Below are positions 6,566-10,791 of a stretch of DNA of 10,791 nucleotides, in pieces. The notes beneath the pieces were generated by a model. The model had not been told where the DNA came from, ran no database searches, and saw nothing but the letters and a program-made list of their open reading frames with translations. A program made the translations under genes and the position numbers. Position 1 is the first letter of the stretch, and each line of letters opens with the position of its first letter. The stretch is from Bifidobacteriaceae bacterium (GTDB lineage: Bacteria; Actinomycetota; Actinomycetes; Actinomycetales; WQXJ01), in assembly GCA_031261885.1 (NCBI GenBank), contig JAISIU010000129.1:1-10791 (forward strand), in the 5' to 3' direction.

Positions 6566-7971
6566 CAGTTCTCCCTCCCTGCCGCCCCGGCCAGAACTGA
6601 CTCGAGCGCGGCCCGGAGCTGGACAGCCTCCTGGTCCGACGGCGGCGCGCCCGTGACGTACTCGACGAACTCCGCGCCGACCTCCAACGGGTCGCGTTCC
6701 GCCTGGACGCGCCCGGCCCGCGGCGCCTCCGCCCCGGCCGTCCCCGCCGGCTCGTGCAGCATGACGAGGGCGTGGGGGAACCGGGCCTTGAGCCGCTGGA
6801 CCATCTCGCGCGGCCGGACCGGATCCGTCACGATGGCCCTGACCCAGTGGTCCGCCACGTCCTCGAACGCGGGTCCGAGCAGGTCATCCAGAGCCCCGCG
6901 CACGGTGGTGAGGGGCCGGGGCACGGGCGCCGGCGCGAGCTCGACGCCCACCCGGCCGCCCTGATCGATGTCCACGACGGCCGTGGACTTGGCCTGGTGC
7001 TCCTCGGAGAACGAGAAGGCCAGCGGCGATCCGGCGTACCGCAGTACGGGATCCGCCCCGCTCCCGACCTCAGCATCGGGATCTTCCATCCCAAGACCAG
7101 GACCGTTGTCGAGCGTTTTGGCTGTTTGCCGAGAGCTTGTCGAGCCTGATGGCTGTTCCGAGACCCCCGTGACAGCCACAAGGCTCGACAAGCCGGGATC
7201 AGACTGCCAAGAGTCTCGACAAGCTTCCTCCTGAGCAGCGACATACGGCACGGCCTGCGGGCCGTGCAGGTGGCCGAGCGCCGCATAGCCGACGCCGCCG
7301 AACAGCCCGGACGGCGCCTGGTCCACGCCGCCCACACGGATGTCCCGCTCCGAGTCGCTGGCCCGCCCGCCCGTCACGAAGGCGTGCGCGAGGGCGACGG
7401 CCGGCGGCGCGCCCGGCCCGCCGAAGCCGGACCGTTGAATGTCCGCCCGGACCCGCCGTATCGCCTCGCCGAGTACCGCCCGGTGGGACCGGGCCAGCGG
7501 TTCCGGCGCGACGGCATCGTCCTCCCCCCCACCGGGCCCGCCCGGTGCGAGCCGCACGCGCGCCACGTCCGGATCCAGGTACGGAATGGGGTAGACCGCG
7601 AGGCCCGGCCCACCGGCCGGGTCCGGGATCACAACGGGCCGGCCCGCCCGCCGCATGTCCGTGCAAACGTGCAGCTCAGGGCGCATCAGCGCGGCGCCGA
7701 AGCCGAGCCGCACGGCGGAGTCGTGGTTGCCGGAGATCACGACGACGTGGGCCAACTCCGTGAGCCGGCGCAGCGTCTCCGACAGCAGCGCGACGGCCTC
7801 CGGCGGCGGCACGGCCCTGTCATACACATCCCCCGCCACGAGCACGGCCGCGGCGCCGGACTCCTTGACAAGCCCGACCAGATGGTCCGCGAACGCCTGC
7901 TGGGCGACGGCCAGCGACTCCCCGTGCAACGTGCGCCCGAGGTGCCAGTCCGAGGTGTGGATGAACCGCAT
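6565..7971 (-). CDS. sbcD: Exonuclease subunit SbcD (Mre11-like phosphoesterase) with an in-frame repeat insertion
   Basis: A 468-residue calcineurin-like metallophosphoesterase. Metal-ligand motifs in order are DWH (D8, H10), GDVYD (D48), GNHD (N82-D84), H196 in AHAF, and GHLH (233-236). A C-terminal SbcD-type cap follows the conserved RYAGSPLAFSFSE (about 311-323). It supplies the Mn-dependent nuclease activity of the SbcCD complex. Compared with family members such as E. coli SbcD, where GHIHRAQ is separated from RYCGSPI by only a few residues, about 60 extra residues lie between HLHGPQAV and LRYAGSP. About 40 of these (residues near 250-289) are encoded by the composite palindromic repeat at 7104-7224. 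All catalytic motifs remain, so the protein is probably active. ATG 7971 is chosen because it gives the canonical MRFIHTSDWH; it lies 6 nt after TAGGCT, so the message may be leaderless. Confidence 0.97.
   Translation of the reverse strand: MRFIHTSDWHLGRTLHGESLAVAQQAFADHLVGLVKESGAAAVLVAGDVYDRAVPPPEAVALLSETLRRLTELAHVVVISGNHDSAVRLGFGAALMRPELHVCTDMRRAGRPVVIPDPAGGPGLAVYPIPYLDPDVARVRLAPGGPGGGEDDAVAPEPLARSHRAVLGEAIRRVRADIQRSGFGGPGAPPAVALAHAFVTGGRASDSERDIRVGGVDQAPSGLFGGVGYAALGHLHGPQAVPYVAAQEEACRDSWQSDPGLSSLVAVTGVSEQPSGSTSSRQTAKTLDNGPGLGMEDPDAEVGSGADPVLRYAGSPLAFSFSEEHQAKSTAVVDIDQGGRVGVELAPAPVPRPLTTVRGALDDLLGPAFEDVADHWVRAIVTDPVRPREMVQRLKARFPHALVMLHEPAGTAGAEAPRAGRVQAERDPLEVGAEFVEYVTGAPPSDQEAVQLRAALESVLAGAAGREN
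7104..7224. repeat. Composite palindromic element, copy A, in frame within sbcD
   Basis: Two direct TTGTCGAG heads at 7106 and 7137 are followed by two inverted CTCGACAA at 7184 and 7215, giving spacings of 31, 47 and 31 bp. The inner pair forms a long hairpin: 19 of 21 arm positions of CTTGTCGAGCCTGATGGCTGT match the complement of the right arm. The outer units share the heads and a TTGGC-like segment and could also pair. Copy B at 8039-8158 has identical spacing and about 75% identity by hand alignment. On the minus strand the element is fully open and encodes SSLVAVTGVSEQPSGS and neighbouring residues of SbcD. The borders are estimates from where similarity to copy B and the symmetry end; no target duplication is visible. 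Confidence 0.85.
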
Positions 7972-7977
7972 GCCCCG

Positions 7978-7983
7978 AGCCTA
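7978..7983 (-). promoter_or_regulatory. Candidate -10 of a leaderless sbcD promoter
   Basis: On the minus strand TAGGCT is followed by exactly 6 nt (CGGGGC) and then the sbcD ATG. This TANNNT-N6-start arrangement is the usual signature of leaderless mRNAs in Actinobacteria. No purine-rich ribosome binding site is found at normal spacing beyond the CGGGGC itself, and no good -35 is seen. The divergent gene has the same layout. Confidence 0.45.
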
Positions 7984-8004
7984 GGTGAGACCTGTGACAG
8001 AAAA

Positions 8005-8030
8005 GGCGCGCGCGGCGGGCGCGCCGGAAC
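8005..8030. repeat. GC-rich direct repeat, left copy, with internal hairpin
   Basis: Positions 8008-8030 are identical over 23 bases to 8219-8241 and in the same orientation. Within it GGCGCGC (8005-8011) can pair with GCGCGCC (8019-8025). It lies just upstream of the sbcD -10 candidate and directly precedes palindromic copy B, so the pair brackets that copy. Confidence 0.6.
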
Positions 8031-8038
8031 GAAGCCAG

Positions 8039-8158
8039 CTTGTCGAGCGGTCTGGCTGTTTCTTCCCAGCTTGTCGAGCCTGATGGCTCTGCCGGGTACC
8101 CGGAAACGGCCATCAGGCTCGACAAGCCCCTGGCAAACGACCATGAGGCTCGACAAGC
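8039..8158. repeat. Composite palindromic element, copy B, intergenic
   Basis: TTGTCGAG heads at 8040 and 8071 and inverted CTCGACAA at 8118 and 8149 reproduce the 31/47/31-bp spacing of copy A exactly, every head being offset by 934 bp. The inner hairpin is perfect over 18 bp (CTTGTCGAGCCTGATGGC with its complement at 8108-8125), and its loop holds a nested perfect palindrome CCGGGTACCCGG (8092-8103). It sits between the divergent sbcD and pimB'-like genes, bracketed by 23-nt direct repeats. On the minus strand the frame homologous to the sbcD insertion is also free of stops (containing SSLMAVSG and EPSGSTS). Confidence 0.85.
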
Positions 8159-8217
8159 CCCGATGAGGCGAGGGAGCTCCCATCGGGTCGTTGGGGGGGA
8201 GGGCCACGCAACGACAT

Positions 8218-8241
8218 GGCGCGCGGCGGGCGCGCCGGAAC
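8218..8241. repeat. GC-rich direct repeat, right copy, with internal hairpin
   Basis: The second copy of the 23-base identical repeat (8219-8241 equals 8008-8030). GGCGCGC (8218-8224) and GCGCGCC (8230-8236) form a 7-bp stem around GGCGG. It ends 17 bp before the -10 candidate of the glycosyltransferase gene, i.e. at the -35 position, so it may be part of that promoter as well as a relic of the insertion. Confidence 0.6.
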
Positions 8242-8258
8242 TCCGGGGGGCCCGCCGC

Positions 8259-8264
8259 TACGCT
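8259..8264 (+). promoter_or_regulatory. Candidate -10 of a leaderless glycosyltransferase promoter
   Basis: TACGCT is followed by 6 nt (GGTGCC) and then the GTG start at 8271. That is the same geometry as the divergent sbcD start (TAGGCT-N6-ATG). No Shine-Dalgarno sequence is seen at suitable spacing. The -35 window overlaps the right GC-rich direct repeat and lacks a TTGACA-like hexamer. Confidence 0.45.
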
Positions 8265-8270
8265 GGTGCC

Positions 8271-9476
8271 GTGCGCCATCGGACGTTGATCATCACGAAC
8301 GATTTCCCGCCCCGTCAGGGCGGCATCGAGACGTTTGTCAGGGAAATGGCGACCCGTTTCCCCGCGGATGGGGTCGTGGTCTACACGTCCCGGACGCCGG
8401 GCGGGCCGGATTACGACCGGACCCTGCCGTTCCCCGTTGACCGGGCCGACACGTCCGTGCTGCTGCCGACGCCCCAGGCGGTCCGGCGGGCGCAGGCCCT
8501 GATCGCGCGCTACGACTGCGACTCGGTGTGGTTCGGGTCCTCCGTGCCGCTCGGGCTCATGGCCGCGACCCTGAGAAGCACCACGGGGGCCTCGCGGTTC
8601 GTCGCGACCACGCACGGGCATGAGCTGTGGTGGGCCGGCCTGCCGGGCACCCGGCAGGTGCTGAGGCGCGTGGCCCGTTCCTGCGACGCGATCACGTACA
8701 TCGCGGATTACATGGTGGACCGGTTGGCGCCGGCCGTCGGGCCGGGGGCCAACTGGGTGAAGATGTCGCCGGCCGTCGAGGCGTCCGTGTTCGACGAGGT
8801 CGCCGCCGAGGGCCCCGGCGGGCCGCTGGCCCGGCAGGCGCGCCGGCGTTGGGGGCTGGGCGAGGGTCCCGTCGTCGTGTGCGCCGGACGGCTCGTGAAG
8901 CGCAAGGGCCAGGACGTGGTGCTCCAGGCGTGGCGGCGCGTGTTGGCGCGCTACCCGGAGGCGCGGTTGCTGATTGTCGGCAAGGGCCCGCAGGCGGCGT
9001 CGCTGCGCGAGCTCGCGGCCTCGCTCGGCTTGGGGCGCACGGTCCGGTTCACGGGCGGGTTGCCGTGGGAGTCGATGCGGTTGGCGTACGCGGCCGGGTC
9101 GGTGTTCGTCGGTCCGTCCCGCAACCGCTACCACGGGTTGCAGGTTGAGGGCTTGGGGATCGTTTACCTGGAGGCGGCCGCTTGCGGCCTGCCCGTCGTG
9201 GTGGGGGCCGATGGCGGCGCGCCGGAGACCGTAAGACAGGCCGAGACGGGGTTCGTCGTGGATCCGACGTCGCCCCGGGACGTGGGCGCGGCCATCGTGG
9301 CGCTGCTCTCCGATCCGGCGATGGCGGCACGCATGGGCCGGGCTGGGCGGGCCTGGGTGCGCGAGGCCTGGGGTTGGGGCGAGCGGTACCGGACGTTGGC
9401 CACGTTGTTGGGCCGCGGTGATGAGTTGTCCGATGCCGGCACGTCCGATGGCGGCGCGTCCGGCAGTGCGGCATAG
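8271..9476 (+). CDS. pimB: PimB'-like GDP-mannose-dependent phosphatidylinositol mannoside mannosyltransferase (GT4 family)
   Basis: A 401-residue GT-B fold glycosyltransferase. The N-terminal Rossmann domain opens with LIITNDFPPRQGGIETFVRE (6-25) and includes ATTHGHE (112-118), both very close to Corynebacterium glutamicum PimB'. The nucleotide-sugar half begins at CAGRLVKRKGQD (204-215) and carries the EX7E motif as E293-GLGIVYL-E301, then CGLPVVVGADGGAPETV. PimB' adds the second mannose from GDP-mannose to the inositol of phosphatidylinositol monomannoside at the cytoplasmic face of the membrane. The GTG at 8271 is chosen because it starts right before the conserved first strand and follows TACGCT by 6 nt; the frame stays open upstream to 8040 but that part is the repeat element. 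Another GT4 acceptor cannot be excluded. The stop is 11 bp before the next gene, a probable operon. Confidence 0.85.
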   Translation: MRHRTLIITNDFPPRQGGIETFVREMATRFPADGVVVYTSRTPGGPDYDRTLPFPVDRADTSVLLPTPQAVRRAQALIARYDCDSVWFGSSVPLGLMAATLRSTTGASRFVATTHGHELWWAGLPGTRQVLRRVARSCDAITYIADYMVDRLAPAVGPGANWVKMSPAVEASVFDEVAAEGPGGPLARQARRRWGLGEGPVVVCAGRLVKRKGQDVVLQAWRRVLARYPEARLLIVGKGPQAASLRELAASLGLGRTVRFTGGLPWESMRLAYAAGSVFVGPSRNRYHGLQVEGLGIVYLEAAACGLPVVVGADGGAPETVRQAETGFVVDPTSPRDVGAAIVALLSDPAMAARMGRAGRAWVREAWGWGERYRTLATLLGRGDELSDAGTSDGGASGSAA

Positions 9477-9487
9477 GGCCGGGAACC

Positions 9488-10366
9488 GTGGCTAGTCGAA
9501 GCGGGGATCGGGGCGGCCTGGCCGGGCCGTTCGCGCCGAGCGGCGGCACGGGCGGGAAACCGGTGGACCGCCGGTCCGCGACGCGCAAGTCCCGGGAGGC
9601 GAAGGCGGCGCGCGCGGCCGCACGGGCGGAGGGCGCGGAGCATCTCGACGTGCCGGATTCCCCGACCGAGCTGCTGCCGGGCATGTTGCCCGTTTACATG
9701 CCGTTGGTGCATCGGCCCAGGCCGGCCGCCGATGGCGCGCGGCCCGTGGGACCCGGGTGGTCCGGTTCGGAGCGTGGCCGGGCGGGGCGGTCGCAGGAAG
9801 CGGCTGAGCGGGCCGGCGATGCCGTTCCGTACCGTTCCCGGCACGCGGCCGATGCCGGCCGGTCCGGCCGGGAGGACAGGGCCGGCAACGCTGGGGTGCG
9901 GTCAGGCGAAGTGGAGCTGGGCGCGGCTGCGCCGGCTGGAAACGTGCCGGGTGGAGCGGCGCCAGGTGGCCTGGGCAGTCACGGCGCCGAGGAGCCGGTC
10001 TTCCCGACCAGGCGGGCCCTGGCGCGGGCCGGGCGCGGCACGGCCGCGTGGATCGAGGGGTTGCCGCGCGGGCGCGCCGAGGCTGTTGGGTCGCGGGGCG
10101 TGCGGCGACGGACCGGGGCGGCGGACCGGCGTGGGTGGAGGCGGTTGGCCGGGTGGCCGGCGGCGGTCGCGGTGTTCGCCGTGGCGACGCTCGTGTTGGC
10201 GTTCGGCGCGCCGGGCCTGGGCGGCCCGCTCGACGCCGTGACCAAGCCACGCGCGGAGGCGGCGTGCCAGGCGCGGGGCGGGTCACTGCACTGGCGCGTG
10301 CTGCCCTATCCCCTGTGGCAGTGCGACACGAAGGCGGGACCGGTTTACCTGCACCGCGTGCCCTGA
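9488..10366 (+). CDS. Single-pass membrane protein of unknown function
   Basis: The protein has 292 residues and I recognise no family. It starts with GTG 9488, 11 bp after the glycosyltransferase stop, with GGGA only 3 nt upstream. Residues 1-220 are Gly/Ala/Arg-rich and low in complexity, with one conserved-looking patch, SPTELLPGMLPVYMPLV (about 57-73). A single hydrophobic segment lies at about 222-243 (AAVAVFAVATLVLAFGAPG). The positive charges before it suggest an inside N-terminus and an outside C-terminus. The short C-terminal tail (about 245-292) has two cysteines, C260 and C279, and several aromatics (LHWRVLPYPLWQC), so it may be a small disulfide-bonded external domain. Its position suggests a cell-envelope role (inference only). 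Confidence 0.65.
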   Translation: MASRSGDRGGLAGPFAPSGGTGGKPVDRRSATRKSREAKAARAAARAEGAEHLDVPDSPTELLPGMLPVYMPLVHRPRPAADGARPVGPGWSGSERGRAGRSQEAAERAGDAVPYRSRHAADAGRSGREDRAGNAGVRSGEVELGAAAPAGNVPGGAAPGGLGSHGAEEPVFPTRRALARAGRGTAAWIEGLPRGRAEAVGSRGVRRRTGAADRRGWRRLAGWPAAVAVFAVATLVLAFGAPGLGGPLDAVTKPRAEAACQARGGSLHWRVLPYPLWQCDTKAGPVYLHRVP

Positions 10367-10416
10367 GCGGTGCCCGGCGCGGCGGGGCGGGCGCGTCCTG
10401 AGGCAGGCGTGCGGCG

Positions 10417-10448
10417 GCGTTGGCGCGATGGTGCGTTGGCGAGATGGC
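10417..10448. repeat. Two 16-bp tandem repeat units
   Basis: GCGTTGGCGCGATGGT (10417-10432) is followed at once by GCGTTGGCGAGATGGC (10433-10448), with two mismatches. It lies just past the membrane-protein stop at the transition into the AT-richer gap. No function can be assigned. Confidence 0.5.
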
Positions 10449-10557
10449 TTAGGTATTTCTACGCAATTACGTTCCCAAAACGCGATGGTTGCAATATCGA
10501 CATCAAGGCTTGACCTGCTCTTATGGACCAAAACCCGGCGCTCGCGGCGACTGGCCG

Positions 10558-10586
10558 TTCACTCCCGGCGAAATCTTCTTTATGGT
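10558..10586 (+). promoter_or_regulatory. Candidate promoter for the right-edge gene
   Basis: TTCACT (10558-10563) and TATGGT (10581-10586) are separated by exactly 17 bp; each matches four of six positions of the -35 and -10 consensus. The site sits in the AT-richer part of the gap (about 10440-10600), the least GC-rich intergenic stretch in the right half of the window. A start near 10593 would give a leader of about 130 nt. Confidence 0.35.
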
Positions 10587-10593
10587 ACTTAAG

Positions 10594-10722
10594 TCCTATC
10601 GCGGCGACCCGCCCTCCTGACAATGACCGGGTTGGGCGCCGCGAACCAATCGATGCGAAGCCCGCGGCCGGCACCGCCGGCATCGGCCCCGCGTCCCAAA
10701 CCCCAAACGGAGAAAACCCACT
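10594..10722 (+). other. Structured 5' leader of the right-edge gene
   Basis: CGATGC (10651-10656) can pair with GCATCG (10680-10685), enclosing a second self-complementary pair GCCGGC (10667-10672) and GCCGGC (10676-10681) around ACC; these stems partly compete. GGAG at 10709-10712 serves as ribosome binding site 10 nt before ATG 10723. I looked for the conserved bases of the ydaO/c-di-AMP riboswitch, common upstream of secreted wall proteins in Actinobacteria, and did not find them. The rest of the gap (10367-10557) holds no gene that I can support. Confidence 0.35.
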
Positions 10723-10791
10723 ATGAGTGCACCCCCAATGAAGCGCGCCAAGACCCTGATCGTCGCGCTGACCGCCGGCCTGGCGGCCTCC
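10723..10791 (+). CDS. Secreted protein, N-terminal signal peptide only (cut by the right edge)
   Basis: Twenty-three codons are present. MSAPPMKRAKT is followed by LIVALTAGLAAS, a short basic N-region and a hydrophobic core as in a Sec signal peptide. GGAG lies 10 nt upstream of ATG 10723; an internal ATG at 10738 is an alternative start. The mature protein lies outside the window, so its function cannot be stated. Confidence 0.6.
   Translation, partial: MSAPPMKRAKTLIVALTAGLAAS

Noticed and set aside
8040..8270. N-terminal extension of the glycosyltransferase to 8040
   Set aside because: It would translate repeat copy B and GC-rich spacer; homology to PimB' begins right after GTG 8271.
7737..9134. 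465-codon minus-strand open frame across the sbcD start, intergenic element and glycosyltransferase
   Set aside because: Arg/Pro-rich shadow of the pimB'-like gene; it runs through the repeat only because the element is stop-poor.
10600..10722. c-di-AMP (ydaO) riboswitch upstream of the secreted protein
   Set aside because: The conserved ydaO core sequences are not present; only generic GC stems are seen.

Overview
The window is about 70% G+C and reads as a chromosomal segment of a high-GC Gram-positive bacterium (Actinobacteria/Actinomycetota). The main support is a PimB'-type mannosyltransferase of the phosphatidylinositol-mannoside pathway, an SbcC/SbcD pair with very Ala/Arg-rich composition, frequent GTG starts, and start codons sitting directly downstream of -10-like hexamers (leaderless style). 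I cannot name a genus from sequence alone.

Layout. 1-548 (minus): the N-terminal two thirds or so of an AAA ATPase with a DUF4143-type continuation, cut by the left edge. 549-1006: a 458-bp gap holding two different repeat families, both with a 23-bp pitch: four degenerate copies at 566-657 and two 21-bp palindromes at 712-755. It also holds a strong bulged hairpin with a GCGA tetraloop (954-986) just before the next ribosome binding site. 1007-2911 (plus): a secreted beta-propeller protein with a carboxypeptidase-regulatory-like domain and two Lys-rich Big_2-like domains. 2959-3516 (plus): a macrodomain (YmdB-type) ADP-ribose-processing protein. 3521-6565 and 6565-7971 (minus): sbcC and sbcD, overlapping by one base, which together encode the SbcCD (Mre11-Rad50-like) nuclease. 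7972-8270: a divergent intergenic region. 8271-9476 (plus): a PimB'-like glycosyltransferase, followed after 11 bp by a single-pass membrane protein of unknown function (9488-10366). 10367-10722: a comparatively AT-rich gap with a candidate promoter and structured leader. 10723-10791 (plus): the signal-peptide start of a secreted protein cut by the right edge.

The most unusual thing is a roughly 120-bp composite palindromic element present twice, once in frame inside sbcD (about 7104-7224) and once in the sbcD/pimB' intergenic region (about 8039-8158). Each copy has two direct TTGTCGAG-headed units followed by two inverted ones. The spacings are exactly 31, 47 and 31 bp in both copies, with about 75% identity by hand alignment. 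Inside sbcD it encodes about 40 extra residues in a loop between the GHLH metal-binding motif and the conserved RYAGSPLAFSFSE strand, and the homologous frame of the intergenic copy is also stop-free. This is the pattern known for Rickettsia palindromic elements (protein-inserting repeats). I do not know of a described counterpart in high-GC Gram-positives, but I could not search for one.

Genes working together: SbcC and SbcD form one nuclease complex. The PimB'-like enzyme and the following membrane protein are probably co-transcribed in a cell-envelope context. The secreted propeller and the macrodomain gene are 47 bp apart and may share a transcript. The other neighbours show no obvious common pathway.
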